This document shows, piece after piece, positions 12,501 to 23,086 of a DNA stretch of 64,000 nt (the first letter of the stretch is position 1; every line of letters starts with the position of its first letter). The stretch comes from Branchiostoma floridae (lineage: Eukaryota > Chordata > Leptocardii > Amphioxiformes > Branchiostomatidae), in NCBI RefSeq assembly GCF_000003815.2, contig NC_049983.1, positions 5,798,413 to 5,862,412 on the forward strand, read 5' to 3'. Made by a program: the position numbers and the translations under genes. The notes beneath the pieces were generated by a model. It had not been told where the DNA came from. It ran no database searches and was given only the letters and a program-made list of their open reading frames with translations.

Positions 12501-12832
12501 AATAGGTATAAACAACAGTCAATGCAGCTAATAACAATCCACATGCGCCTATAGCTATACCATTGTATAAAACCTAGTACATAGTGCAGGTTAGCTGCAG
12601 ATAGACACCAGACCCAGCATCAATTTTACCTGTACTATCCGGCATATGCAGGTGGTATTTCGAGCCCTTCAAATTACAGAAACAACACGGTACAATTCAT
12701 CGTGGTGTTAAAACTCTAACGTTATTTACAGGATTAAAAAAAAAACAGAAAACCTACCGTGATCTTGTTCCCAACCTCAAAGTCGTCAAGCATTTTCTTC
12801 TTCGTCTTCCAGTCGAACTTTGTAGTCGCCAT
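1..12832 (-). CDS. Coiled-coil / 28-residue-repeat protein gene, copy 1 (15 exons seen, 3' end outside window, nonsense codon in exon 13)
   Basis: I do not recognise this gene. Exons on the minus strand in order: 12832-12758 (ATG, MATTKFDWKTKKK), 11245-11178, 10836-10804, 10329-10272, 7734-7694, 7125-7081, 6500-6453, 5972-5940, 5308-5273, 4699-4628, 4032-3955, 3195-3124, 1101-1041, 810-772, and 542 to beyond position 1. Every exon is bounded by AG and GT, and the phases join without a break. The product is short and charged, with heptad-like stretches such as LAQKEEEISRL and SKIRELEKRFAEQ, so a coiled coil is likely. The last exon enters the 84-bp coding minisatellite. Exon 13 reads GAA-TAG-ATC (TAG at plus 1062-1064) where copy 2 has GAG, so this copy should stop before the repeat domain unless that exon is skipped. 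The paralogue at 44,898-58,963 keeps the same exons and phases, which is the main support for the model. Confidence 0.72.
1330..2320. mobile_element. Foldback-type element with nested inverted repeats
   Basis: The arm at about 1,396-1,612 is repeated in inverted orientation at about 1,921-2,109, including aatacaacacggtgtattcc and the downstream stretch with gatgcgaaatgcgc. Each arm contains its own smaller inverted pair (1,401-1,421 with 1,502-1,522; about 2,012-2,032 with 2,083-2,103). Segments at 1,341-1,390, 1,708-1,790 (inverted) and 2,240-2,300 (direct) are also related. No transposase is seen. It lies in the intron between exons 12 and 13 of the coiled-coil gene. Confidence 0.7.
3292..3507. 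mobile_element. MITE-like element with TACTGTAAATGCA ends
   Basis: The element is 216 bp. It starts tactgtagatgcatttaag and ends with the inverted equivalent, tgcatttacagta. The interior alternates tracts such as ttcgcggtggttt and their complements, so most of it folds on itself. A related element lies at 6,028-6,239. It is intronic and non-coding. Confidence 0.7.
4945..5251. repeat. (GTGA)n / (CTGA)n microsatellite
   Basis: A pure gtga run covers 4,945-5,019, followed by degenerate gtga/attg units and then a ctga/gact run to about 5,251. It lies in the intron between exons 9 and 10 of the coiled-coil gene. Reading frames across it (Ser/Gln-rich or Leu/Thr/His-rich) are artefacts of the repeat. 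Confidence 0.95.
5634..5840. mobile_element. Short inverted-repeat element with ends ctagttcacctttatccgc
   Basis: The left end gctagttcacctttatccgc is matched in inverted form by the right end, which reads cgaataaaggttaactagc. The termini pair over about 35 bp and the interior also folds (tttgaaatcaccgtccgtcaacttgatat). A second family member is at 9,936-10,150. No coding capacity is visible. Confidence 0.65.
6028..6239. mobile_element. MITE-like element with TACTGTAAATGCA ends, second copy
   Basis: The element is 212 bp, starting tactgtaaatgcagaaatg and ending cttaaatgcatttacagta. It is in the opposite orientation to the element at 3,292-3,507. It is intronic and non-coding. Confidence 0.7.
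6775..6805. repeat. Perfect 11-bp hairpin
   Basis: ccaggccggtg, a 9-base loop, then caccggcctgg. It is conserved in the paralogous intron near 54,513-54,545. It is probably the core of a short repeat that includes the flanking ccaatcagaaggcc word. Confidence 0.6.
7318..7510. repeat. Interspersed repeat, inverted relative exists at 12,430-12,680
   Basis: Shared words are tggttcctgaacaatttcag, gcattgactgtt and a gtgcaggta...tacctgcac pair ending in a 'tttcgagccc' word. The copy at 12,430-12,680 carries them on the opposite strand. Both are intronic and neither has an open frame of note. Confidence 0.55.
8288..9927. mobile_element. Non-autonomous DNA transposon (hAT-like), 1,640 bp, insertion specific to copy 1
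   Basis: The flanks carry an 8-bp direct duplication acatttaa (8,280-8,287 and 9,928-9,935). The paralogous site at about 56,039-56,046 has one acatttaa and no insert, so it is a natural empty site. The terminal inverted repeats share attggacatt.tgaaacatgg and ggggcatttc over about 40 bp; the right end reads CAGTAGTGGCAA from outside in. An 8-bp target duplication and a CAG end fit hAT elements. No transposase frame is visible, so it is non-autonomous. The reading frames inside follow the internal repeats and are not called as genes. Confidence 0.75.
9331..9690. repeat. Tandem repeat of about 53-70 bp inside the hAT-like element
   Basis: About six units contain ttccgtaacgtaagggttgac and atcgcagctcgagatagcgg. 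One unit in opposite orientation lies at 8,574-8,640 near the other end, so the element has subterminal inverted repeats. Subterminal repeats are typical transposase-binding regions; that role is inferred. Confidence 0.7.
9936..10150. mobile_element. Short inverted-repeat element, second family member
   Basis: It begins cgttagttcacctttatccg and ends gcggataaagatgaagtaacgtta, which pair with each other. It directly abuts the hAT-like insertion, so the larger element landed at its edge. It is also present at 56,047-56,261 without that neighbour. Confidence 0.6.
10724..10745. repeat. (ATACAG)n microsatellite
   Basis: Four short gatacagatacagata units. They are also present in the paralogue at about 56,840-56,862. 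Confidence 0.8.
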
Positions 12833-12909
12833 TGTTTGACTTCTTCTCATGAAATAGATGACTGTAACGCCTACAGATGTCATTAAAAGTCAATGAAAAC
12901 GGTCTTTAG

Positions 12910-12919
12910 CATTTATAAT
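12910..12919 (-). promoter_or_regulatory. Possible TATA box of the coiled-coil gene, copy 1
   Basis: The minus strand reads ATTATAAATG about 80 bases upstream of the start codon. The paralogue has the same word at 59,041-59,050. The position suits a TATA element with a roughly 50-base leader, but no other promoter evidence is visible. Confidence 0.25.
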
Positions 12920-12929
12920 TAGTTTATGA

Positions 12930-13730
12930 ATCTTCTAATGTTTTAGAAAGAAATACATAGTTGTATATCATAGCTGCCGCTTAAGAAAATATTCTGTCTT
13001 TGTCCTTGATAACCTTGGTGACTTTGACCATGTTCTATCCAGCCTCCGTAAAAACAGAAACTTTTCAACAACAAAAACAACAACTTTTCCGGTGCAATTC
13101 ACACAAAAACTCCCGTTTTACATCTTCCAAATGCCCATCTCTGTGTTGAGAAAAATGATGCGTAAAATCTGACTATGACTTTGAGATTTTTCATGAATAT
13201 TCTGCTGAATTTTCAGCCTTCAAACGGAGAGAGTAAAAAATCCCCACCTGCTTCTAGCGCTGGCTAGCTGTCATAGGTGTAAATAGAACCCGTTTCCATG
13301 GCATCGGGAACAAACATGGCGAATCGAACGCTTAGGGGGAATGAACTTGAAAATCACGCGTTGAACTTGCAAAACTTGTGCTCAAACTGCATAGTTTCTA
13401 CACGCCTTGATCCACATTCAAGCCTTCTTCTTGTTTCTAATTATATCTTTGAAAAAAATATCCTATTCCTACTGATCAAATAACATTTAAGATGTGTTTT
13501 GATACCTTTTTTGTCCCGGTCATTCCTGTATGACTTGCAGCGGATGAGTACAGTTGCGGCAACCAAGTTGCGGACGGGACTAACTGTTGTGAAAAAATGA
13601 AGCGGATCGTGTAGAATATTCGGCCCTTATGTACTCAATATCCAATATCTGTCTTGTAATAATGGCCTAATTTACTTGATCACTGATCGAGAACAGGCGC
13701 TATAATTTCCTTGATTAATGCCAGAAGTTC
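12930..13730. other. Upstream region of copy 1; only a weak small frame seen
   Basis: A plus-strand frame from 13,298 (MASGTNMANRTLRGNELENH) has a counterpart at 59,431 in copy 2. It could be a divergent transcript, but neither version shows a clear domain or splice structure. A further frame at 59,631-59,846 in copy 2 is broken by an extra A here. I see nothing firm. Confidence 0.25.
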
Positions 13731-14280
13731 GGTACTACTTTATGTCGCGGATGAATGTATAAAACGCCTTACTGTAAACTACTCCAAGGCCACAGCACGT
13801 AAATTTTATGGATGACATTCTCTGAAGACTGAAAAAAAAGTAGTGAGATAGGGCGAAAAAAAACAAGATGGGTAAAAAAATATATGCAGTATACATGGTA
13901 AAAAAACAACAGTTGAAGCGATTAAACATGGTGTCACAGCCAAAAATTCATTCCTGTATTCAAGACGTGATCTAGTGTAGTAAAAGTGACACTAGCGGCA
14001 ATTATTCTCATTCTCATGGCTTCCATATTGGTGTCACTTTTACAACTATCTAACTAGTTTTACTTCTATAACAGTCATGGCTACCTCACTAGTTTTACCT
14101 CTACAAGTACAATTATTAGCCTACAACACAACATGTTTACCCATTTGGGCACTTCCTCGTCATGCTGACCGTCTCCGAAAAAGAAAAAAAAATCTTGTTT
14201 CTTTTTCTGAAATCAGGCGAAAATTAATTGAGTTGTCTCATGGTGGAACAATCTACCAGAGCCGGTGGTAACATCCCCAA
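13730..14280. repeat. Interspersed repeat 'tggatgacat...agatgggta...gtgtcac', first of several
   Basis: Blocks here (tttatggatgacat, aagatgggtaaaaaa, cattcctgtattcaagacgtgat, ctttctcgtcatgttgac) recur in the same order at about 17,560-18,000, 18,700-19,060, 19,990-20,330, 40,910-41,345 and 59,930-60,250. No protein-coding frame is shared among the copies. This looks like a diverged non-autonomous element family. Confidence 0.55.
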
Positions 14281-15719
14281 GTGTAAACTGCTTTAAGGAA
14301 AGACTAGACAACCACATGAAGAAACACAGCGTGTATTACAACTTTAGAGCCCTGGACGATCCGCAATTACCTGGGATGTCAGTGTCTTAGAAAGGAAAGA
14401 GCGGCCTAAACTGGAACTGCAGTTCCTACCTGAGCCTGAAGAACTCTACTCTACTCTACTCTACTTAATGCGCGCGCTGGTGTCATTCATAAAATTTACC
14501 CAGCAAGTTGTGAGTAACCTACAGGGATTTTTAAGTCAGACCGATTTTGTTGAAACTGCTCCTTACAGACAGCGAGAGATTGTGTAAACACAAGCTACTG
14601 TGGTCTTATGTTGACGCAGGGGCATTATAGATTTGACTATGCCCGCAGACGGATGGACGAAGAATATGCTAATTATGTAATACAATCCGCCATGCTTTAA
14701 ACACGTGGACACCAAACAAACTTCATTCTGCAACGTCCTGAGTTGAACCAACACCTTACTTTACAGTCGTTACGCGATTTCATAGAGTGCCCAGTTTTCT
14801 TTCCACCTCTTGTTGGACCCTAGGTGTGGATTTTTTCAGAGGCTGAGCTCCAGTTGCGGTAAGTGATCTAGTATGTAACGTTAGTTATAGCCCAGCGTTT
14901 TTGGCATCACGGTAGATCTAACACCTAGTCTCTACCAGACTCCCGCCTGGCCGAATAGTAATACTAATAGTAATAGGGGAATTTGGCTACGTTAGGAATA
15001 AAAGTCTAGTAGGACAGTTAACTGGCCTAGAAGTGAACTGTCCGGCCGGCAGATAGCTGGATAGACTGCAAAAGACTGGCTGAAAACCCATGGCAACTTA
15101 TTTGTCTCTAATTGGCCAAATTCTTCTCTTTTTTTTATCCAGCTGACACGTCTGCTTGGAGACTAAGATCTGCCTTTGTCTATTTGATCGGAAACTTTCT
15201 TTGGCAATTTTACATGTATGGCTATGAGCTGGCCTGAGTTATCTGATTAATCGTTACTTGTGTATGTAACGTTATGTATGGAAGGGTTTATTATAAGCAC
15301 TTATTGTGTTACCATAGTATTACGTAGACGTAAAGAGATCTGAGCACGGGTAAACTCACTTCATAGACTCTGTGAGAATTTGGTCATGTGCCACCGACTG
15401 TGCCCCACTGACAACGGACAAGAACGGACTAGCATGTCCGTACTCTCGAACCTGTCTCAGCTTATCCCTAAATGCTAACATCGTGCGGTTTTCACCAGTA
15501 CCTTTATGAGAAATTTACCAACACTTTGACATAAATCACCACTGCGTGAGGTGAGGTACCAATGTGAGAAACTAATCAAGTAGAAATTCCAGATTGCTGT
15601 TCAATCATGCTCGTCTTGTGCCATGAACACGTGTGATTATTGTCTACAAATCTGGCGATGAACGCGACAGTGTTGAAAATGTTGCATTTCTAGTCTTTTG
15701 TTGTTTTTGTCCTCATCAG
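14280..15719. other. Intergenic, no gene seen
   Basis: This stretch holds scattered matches to 60,260-61,846 and a donor-like site (ttgcg|gtaagtgatc near 14,856, also near 60,620) that might end a 5' exon of the Cys-rich gene family. I found no homologue of the 19,446 first exon here. Confidence 0.4.
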
Positions 15720-16800
15720 GTGTACACCCCCAACTACCACCTGTTGTGTCCCAAGTGTTATACCCACATGTGGTGCGTGAAAGATTGCTGTGGGTTCTGC
15801 GTCGATGTGCTGGGCCGACCTGTTGTGTGTGAATAAGTAAGACGTACGGACTGTTCCTGTGAGTATTTCGTCTAATAGGCATATTAGCAGCTGTAATTCA
15901 TTAATCAATTCATTCATTCATTCTTTCATTCATTCATTCATTCACTAATTTATTCATTCATTCGTTTTTTTTTTCATTCAACAGCATTCAACGCCAAAAT
16001 AGTATTTGGAAGCTGCTAAGCACAACTAATCTTTGTGACGTTTGTGTATAAGATACGATATTCTGTTATTCATAAATCATTAAAGTAATTCTTAGTAGGA
16101 ATTGAAAACGATGAGTTGCTCCTTTGTTAGATTGGTATTTAGAAATTGTGTGTAGACTTAACAGTGATTCCTTAAATCGGCTCAGTTTACATGTACTTGT
16201 TACTTAACATTATCTTTACTATTGTCCCTAACCAACTAAAAAAATGAAATGTCTCCCTTTACGTAAAGATAGAAAATGCAACATGTCGTTTTTCAACATG
16301 AATAATTTGAAACAATGTGATTTCAGGTACGACAAGAAACTTCACCAAGTGCAGAAGGCAAGAAGAAGAAGAAGGATCAGAGAAGAAAAAAAATCGGAGT
16401 GGCACAAAGAAAAAAAGAGGACATAGACAGACTGACAACGGACAGACTGTGACTGACATGATAGACGTGACAGTAGTAGTGGACGACAAAAGTGACATTG
16501 CGACTGACGGTACTGTGGACGACTTACGAAAGACTAAATGTGACATGACTGTAGACGACTTACAAAAAAACTGAAGACACATATGACATTACAGTACATG
16601 ACAGAGAAAAAACTCACGGTACAAGCGACATTAGTGACATTGGACAGAACAACAACGGAGACAAAGCAGTGAGTAAAAGTGCCCGTCAACGCGCACGGAC
16701 ATTTTTCCGGACCATCCGCAAATTTTTCTTCGTCCATTTTCATGCTGTTGCTGTAACACAACAGAAGAATAAACGTCCAGTTGCATGCTCCAATTGTGTG
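15720..16800 (+). pseudogene. Cys-rich / Thr-Asp-repeat gene family, degenerate member A
   Basis: The exon at 15,720-15,858 follows cctcatcag and precedes gtgagtattt. It encodes a counterpart of the 21,127-21,261 exon: NYHLLCPKCYTHMWC then CCGFCVDVLGRP. It is 139 bp instead of 135, so the frame breaks and a TAA follows. The next exon starts at 16,327 after tgatttcag with VRQETSPSAEGKKKKK. It shifts frame within the Lys-rich stretch, and the Thr/Asp part (TDNGQTVTDMIDVTVVVDD) continues in another frame to 16,573. A tail resembling the family's C-terminus (ARTFFRTIRKFFF) follows in yet another frame at about 16,690-16,740. No first exon is found. I read it as a decayed copy, although alternative splicing cannot be excluded. 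Confidence 0.6.
15905..15975. repeat. (ATTC)n microsatellite in the family's intron
   Basis: attcattc runs after the Cys-rich exon. The same position carries attc runs at 21,305-21,360 (member B) and 62,010-62,055 (member C), so the repeat predates the family's duplication. Confidence 0.85.
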
Positions 16801-16804
16801 TCAA

Positions 16805-18500
16805 GACGGCTTTAATAAGTTTGAGTGACTAACATAAACGCCCCATGTGCATGGACTATGCAGGGACAGGTATGATTAGTTGTGAGGGTGTTCAGCACCA
16901 AGGAAAGGTATGCTCACTTTTGAGTTTGGTGTTCAGCGCAAGGTACAAGCTTTTTTTACCTGTGTGTGGATGTTTTTTTCAGCACAAATGACAGGTATAT
17001 TTGGCTTACGGCAACTTACGTAGACAATGAATGAATGAATGCAGGAGTCATTTTATATACCTAGACGTGGCGACCGTAAGCAAGAAAAGCCTGTAGTAGT
17101 CAACATGGCAATCTAACATCGTTCGCAAGATTCGTGCGCTAGAGTAGAATGGATACTACATTATTTACCAAAAACAACAAAGTTCAGGAAGGTTAAACCA
17201 CAAAATGTCTCAGAGAACCCATCTTTCACGGCATTCATTTCAATTAAATTACTCGCGGTCTCACAGCGACCCCTAGTGACCATAAAGCAAAATGCAGATC
17301 AAGAAGAACACTAAACCTTCAGACAACAAATGTATGTCCTAACTGTATGCCAAGACGGCTGTCAAAATTTTAAGTGACTTAAATGAACACCCCGTGTGTA
17401 TGGGCTATACAGGGACAGGTGTGTTTAGTTGTGTGGGTGTTCAGCACCAAGGACAGGCATGCTCGCTTTTGTGTTTGGTGTTGAGAACCAGGGATAACGT
17501 TAAGTTTTTATTTTTTTTTTACCCGTGTGTGGATGGTGTTCAGTACAAATAACAGCAAGTAAATTTTATGGATGGCATCCTTTTTAGACTGCAGAAATAG
17601 TGATATTGCTAAAAAAACAAAGAAGATGGGTACAAGATTTTTAAATTTTCGAAATAGACACCATAAACGCTGTAACAAGAATTAAAAGAAACTATTACAG
17701 CCAACAAGACATTCATTCCTGTATTCAAGATGTATGCTATAGTGTCGTTTAAGTGAAACTAGTGTGGTAGACTGGTATGACAAAGTTTGTAGCTACATTC
17801 ATGACTTCCATGTTGGTGCCAACAATCAAACTTGTTTCACTTCTACAACTACAGTCATATGGCTACCTCGCTAGTGTTACTTCTACAATAGTTAGGCTAA
17901 AACAAATTTGCAAAATTTTGTGATTTTTCGTCATGTTGACCATCTCCAAAGAAGAAAAAAATCTTTTTTTTTCTGAAATGAGGCAAAAATCAAGGAGCTT
18001 GAGAAAGTCAACCATAAAATAATAAAAACTTACGTAGACACTGAATGAATACAGGAGTCACTTTATACACCGAGACGTGACGACCCTAAACAAGTAAAGC
18101 CTACAACAGTCAACACGGCTATCTAACATGGTAATGTTGATGTTGCCCTCCCCACTCTCAAACTTGCTTCGAATTCGGCAGAAGTGATCAGTGAAGCAAA
18201 TTAGAGCTAGAGTTTAATGATACCACGTTATTCACAAAAAACAACAAACTTCAGGGAGGTTTAACCACAACCTGTCTCATAGAACCTTTTTTCACGGCAC
18301 TCATTTCAGTTGAATTACTCACGGTCTCACAGCGACCCCTAGTGACCAAAAAGCAAAACGCAGATCTTTCATTGACATAAGGAAGAGACTTAAATTGATT
18401 GCCAAATCAAGGAGTAAAAATTAGATACGATTTGATAATGATAACCAATGGTAGACAGGATATGCAGTTGGTAGATAGGTGGCGAGAGGCAAAAATATCA
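16805..18500. repeat. Two tandem relatives of a 3' module (gcagggacaggtgtgtttag...ctcacagcgacccctag)
   Basis: The words gggacaggt.tg.ttagttgtg, tgaatgcaggagtca, gcgaccgtaagcaa, and actcacggtctcacagcgacccctagtgac occur near 16,860-17,290 and again near 17,400-18,350. Related blocks are at 39,905-40,430 and 62,880-63,220. I see no open frame shared by these copies. Confidence 0.55.
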
Positions 18501-19445
18501 CTAACGTTAGATGTCAAATTCCACAACATTAGAAAAAATATATGAATTAAAAGGCATGTATCAATGAACAATCAGTAATTCTGAGGTAATACACTTTAGG
18601 TATTTGATATTTAAGTGTTCCAAAAATCCCGAGAAGGCCCTATAAACTTTCCGTTTATCTGGCGGTATTATGGCACCTGGTGGAATTATGACAGTTGATA
18701 TTAGATATCATAAACAATATTAATGTAACAAGAATGAAGCGACAAAACATGGTATCACCGATAACAAGTCTTTTATTTCTGTTATCAAGAAGTGACCCTA
18801 GTGTGGTAGACTGGTATAACTTACCAACTGAAGTTAAAAACTACACACATTATTGCAACTTTTACTATTAAACTGTTTTCACTTCTATAGTATACAATTA
18901 TAATGCTATAGTATACAACTATAATGCTATAGTATACAACTAAAATGCATGCTACAACAAGACATGTTTTCCCATTTTGGTACTTTCTCGTCATGTTCAC
19001 TATTTCCGGGAGAGGAAGTTTTCTCTCAAAATCAGTTGCCGAAAATGAATGAGCGCGTTGATGACATCCATATATTTTAATTTCTGTGGCCTAATGTAAA
19101 GAATTACGTGCGCGACTGACGTTTTGGGTTACGTAAGCTGAGCTATATGAGACAAGTGCATTGATACAAACATAACGTATTGTGTCACTGTTTCCCAGGA
19201 TCCTTTGCGCTGCGTCCCTGTTAGTGACGTCATTCAGTCATAAACTTTCAGCCAATCAGCGATCAATATGAACGCAACAGTAAAGAGATCGGAACGTTAT
19301 GACGTCACAATCGAGCTGCCCACCACACAAATCATCTTTGAGATAGGGTTTGCACGATTTTTCTTTGGTTCTGAATCGTTCGACTAGATTTTGTGAGATT
19401 TGAGGTATTTCTGTCAAAAAATTATATTGACAGACAATATCTAAA
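18500..19445. other. Intergenic upstream of member B
   Basis: It contains one copy of the tggatgacat-type repeat (about 18,700-19,080), a short triplicated 'aatgctatagtatacaact' at about 18,895-18,945, and then 360 bp of non-repetitive DNA before the start codon at 19,446. I see no convincing gene in it. Confidence 0.4.
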
Positions 19446-22400
19446 ATGCCAGCAGTCCTCTCAAAAGAGTTGGATTTTGAGTCGGTTAGATTGACCGTTA
19501 GGAACCTGTTCACCCCGGTAAGTTCTGAAATCTTTGTTTGCCAATATACCGAATTCCAACCTCCTTTATTTTTTCCATTTCTTTGCCTGTGGTTGTTTCT
19601 TTGTTTGAGCTCGTGACATTTCGCCATAAGCATACATTCACGCATCTCTTTAAAGTTTATTTTGACTCAAACTTAGAACATTTTCACGGTGGTTTTGCCG
19701 TTTAACAAATGATCGAAGGGGCAGTGTTCTCCGCTTTGAGAGCTCATTTTTCACTGCTGTAGCTTATCAACAGTTCTCTATGTTGTTCTAGAACATTGTC
19801 GGCACAACGTGTTATTCCAGCGCACACAGTAACAATATTTGGCACACTACAGTTAGCATAGACAGATAAAACAACGTGTATTTCTAAATTTCTATTATAT
19901 CTTACTCCGTCGCTGGTATTCACTGGTGTCTTACAATTACAAATACAGATGCAATGTTTACAAATATTTCATAAAGAATGGTCTATTGGGCAATGTTGAT
20001 TGAATTATATGGATGACATCCAAAAGCGCATCAATTTTCTGTCTACGTCGTTTCTACAAATAAAATAAAATGTCCACCATACTGTAAATCAGACAAAACA
20101 ACTGCAAAATGAGCAAAGATATGCCGTAGAATGCAAAGAAAAATATCGGAAAACGTATTCTAATATTATAGCATGGCAAGGTCAATTCCAAGGTCATAGA
20201 AGAAGACGTGAAAGAACCAAAATGAAGAATCTATTGTTTGGTATACCACACATGTCATTTGTTCACACGAGAAGAAAAGAAAGTCATTTGTTTAACCTCC
20301 CTGACCACTTATCGAAGGCGACTTTTTGTCCAACCGTTTTCGTTATTCACACGCTCGCATAAGTTTTGAGGTTCCCAGAGGATGACATCCATACAATCAG
20401 ATCAACATGGCCTTTGGTATAAAAAAAATTAAGAGATGAAATGATTTTTCCACAGTTCGGACACCAATGCAGGAGGTGCAAGCAGCCACTGAGACTGAGT
20501 GATGTAAGTTTGTTTCTTGATTTGTGCAATACTTGGGAAAGTAATAAGTTCCCTCAATTTTGTCATATGGGAGAGGTGTACATAAGTATGTAACAAGTAT
20601 GCCATAAGTATGTGAAATTCATCATATAATCTGTACATATGATATCGATCATATGACTTGAAAATATTGTATTGATGCCTCAAATTGAGAGAAAAGTATG
20701 AATACAGAACTAGTCTGTTAGGGGAAGAAAATATCTTATTTCTGAAGGCACCGTTTTATACAGCATTTGATATTGGAAGGGAAACATTCTGCATTTTTGT
20801 CAAATATTGCCTTTCTAGTATCTGGATATCTCCATGAAAAAGGGACATATAGTTTTGGATGTGTCTGTCTATCGATGTGTCTGTGTCTGTCTGTCTTTCC
20901 GGATATTTGTGGTCAGCATAACTCAAGAACCTCTGGATATTACGATGATATTTGCTGTGTGGGTAGGTGTTAGGAAGACGAAGGTCAAGGTTCATTTTGG
21001 GTCCCCTGGTGTGTGACCTTGGTACTACGGTAGATTATTTTGACCTGGGCAGACTATGGTCTTGATTAGTCAGATAGCTTGTGATGTAAGGAATACGTGA
21101 TGTATGTTTGTTTCTGTCCTCATCAGGTGGACACCCACAACTTCCACCTAAGATGCCCAAAATGCTATACCACCATGTGGTGTATCACTGATGGCTGTGG
21201 ACTATGTGTTAATGAGCTGGGTAGACCATTTGTAAACAAGTCTGACGTACGAACTGTTCCTGTGAGTGTATAGTCTAATAAAGATATTTCAGCAATTGTC
21301 ATTTATTCTTTCTTTCATTCATTCATTCATTCATCCACTCATTCATCCATTCATACATTCTTTTGCTTTTTACCTTTGCCAGAATGGCTAAGGTTATGTT
21401 TTACCTTTGCCAGAATGGCTAAGGTTATGTTTTAGGCTTGTGAGTCTGTGTGTCTGTCTGTCTGTGTGTTAACAGTATAACTCAAGAAGCCTTTGATGGA
21501 TCCCAATAATATTTGGTAGGTACCTAGGTGGGTAGGGGTCGGGAAAACGAAGGTCAAGTTCGATAATGGGCCCCCTAGCGGCTTGCTAAGGTACTGCAGC
21601 AAAACCTCAATTTTTTTTATCTCGTGTTCTGGACCTGCTGTGGTTATGGTTTTTGAGTGGTAGATAGCCCTTGGTGCAGAGAGTAAGTGCTTTAAGTTTG
21701 GACCCCCTAGCGGCTTGTTTGGAACTGCAGTCGCTGATTTCCTTTCAAACTTTGGACGAGAATAACTCGAGAACGTGTTGATGGATCGTCATGGTTTTTG
21801 GTATGTAGATAGCCCAAGTAACAATGTACACAATGAAATACCAATTATGCAAATCAGCAACTAATTTGCATAATTAATGAGGAAAGTTTATAAATCCACT
21901 GCATTTCATGATAGGACTTTCAAACTTGTCACATATATAGATGTGGAAGAGAGAAATATCAATGCATATTAATTATGCAAATGACGGCCTCATTTGCATA
22001 ATTAATGAGAAAATATAAACGTGTTGACGGATCGTCATGGTTTTTGGTATGTAGATAGCCAAAGGGAAGACTTACATGGTGGAATTATAATTATGCAAAT
22101 CGACTGCTAATTTGCATAATTAGTGAGAAAAGTTTGTAAATCCACTGCATTCCTTATAGGACTTTCAAACTTGTCACATTTTTAGCTAAGAAAGAAGGAA
22201 ATATCAATACACATTTATTATGCAAATGATGCTTGATACAATTTAATATTATTATGTAAATCTAATCTGCATAGGGATCTAATTTGCATAAGCAATGGCG
22301 AAATGTTATGAACCAACTCCAGGCATATAAAATAAAATGTAATGAGTAACACATTTATGTCTACAGACATCATTCTACATATTACAAACCTGGTTTATTT

Positions 22401-23086
22401 GGCAAAGGTATGTGTTCGTTGAACTCTAGTTGTTAATTTAACAGCAGCTTTGTGAATGTACAAAATGCCAAAATTAGTTTTGGGCAGCTGCTAAGCACAA
22501 CCAATCTTTGTGCCTTTTGTGTAACATAAATGAGAGTAGACTTTACAGTGATTCCTCCTCAAATCGGTCCAGTTTACATGTGTTTGTTACTTAACATTAT
22601 CTTCACTCTATTGTCTCACCTTGTAGCCAACTAAATGAATAAATCGCTGTTTAAAATGTCTCCTTCGTAAGTGAAGGCTGGAAATACAGCATACATGTCG
22701 TTTCTTATCATTAGTAGTTTGTACCTCAAGAAACGTCTCCACCAAGTGCAGGAGGAAAGAATAATAAGAAGAGAAAGCAGAGAGGGAAAAGATCTGGGGA
22801 GTACAAAGAAGACAAAGAAGACATGAGACAGACTGACAACGGACAGACTGTGACTGACGTGACAGACGTGACTGTAGTAATGGACGACACAGGTGACAGT
22901 ACAACTGACAATGGACAGACTGTGACTGACGTGACAGACGTGACTGTAGTAGAGGACGACACAGGTGACAGTATAACTGACAATGGACAGACTGTGACTG
23001 ACGTTACAGACGTGACTGTAGTAGTTGACGACACAGGTGACAGTGCAACTGACAATGGACAGACTGTGACTGACGTGACGGTATAG
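19446..23086 (+). CDS. Cys-rich / Thr-Asp-repeat protein, member B (three exons, about 191 aa, unknown family)
   Basis: I do not recognise this family. Exon 1 is 19,446-19,517 (MPAVLSKELDFESVRLTV, donor CCG|GTAAGT). Exon 2 is 21,127-21,261 (acceptor tcctcatcag, donor CCT|GTGAGT). Exon 3 is 22,718-23,086 (acceptor attagtag). All joints are phase 0. Exon 2 carries HNFHLRCPKCYTTMWC then CGLCVNELGRPFVNKSD: two closely spaced Cys pairs and a His, which suits a small zinc-binding fold. Exon 3 begins FVPQETSPPSAGGK, has a Lys/Arg-rich stretch that could be a nuclear signal, then 24-residue units TDNGQTVTDVTDVTVV plus DDTGDST. A TAG ends the frame at 23,084-23,086 inside the fifth unit; more units and a basic, Cys-ending tail continue in another frame to 23,601. 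Start, splice sites and parallel exons in members A and C support the model. Function unknown. Confidence 0.6.
20820..21060. repeat. Interspersed repeat in intron 1 of member B
   Basis: The text around 'ctgtctgtctttccgg', 'ataactcaagaacctctgga' and 'gaagacgaaggtcaagg' has a relative at 21,430-21,600 in the next intron. It appears to be part of the same element family. Confidence 0.5.
21365..22430. mobile_element. Intronic repeat element with acctttgcca ends and internal ATGCAAAT palindromes
   Basis: The left end has tttttacctttgccagaatg (twice, at about 21,370 and 21,402). The right end has the inverted word tggcaaaggtatgtg near 22,400. Inside, a block of about 120-130 bp repeats with 'gatcgtcatggtttttggta'. 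Three blocks each carry attatgcaaat...atttgcataatta as an inverted pair (ATGCAAAT at 21,847, 21,975 and 22,093), and a further single ATGCAAAT lies at 22,220. No transposase frame is seen. Confidence 0.6.

Larger units (their letters stand above)
1..17100. repeat. Segmental duplication, copy 1
   Basis: This stretch matches about 45,640-63,060 nearly base for base through exons, introns, microsatellites and inserted elements. For example, exon 1 is at 12,758-12,832 versus 58,889-58,963, and a MITE is at 3,292-3,507 versus 50,243-50,458. The main differences are a 1.64-kb insertion here (8,288-9,927), local rearrangement after 10,460, and loss of similarity in parts of 14,000-15,600. Similarity fades near 17,100. 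The left limit is not visible because the window begins inside the array. Confidence 0.9.

Noticed and set aside
13298-13483. Small divergent gene MASGTNMA...
   Set aside because: Present in both duplicates but with different ends and no domain, splice or coding-bias signal. Kept only as a low-confidence note.
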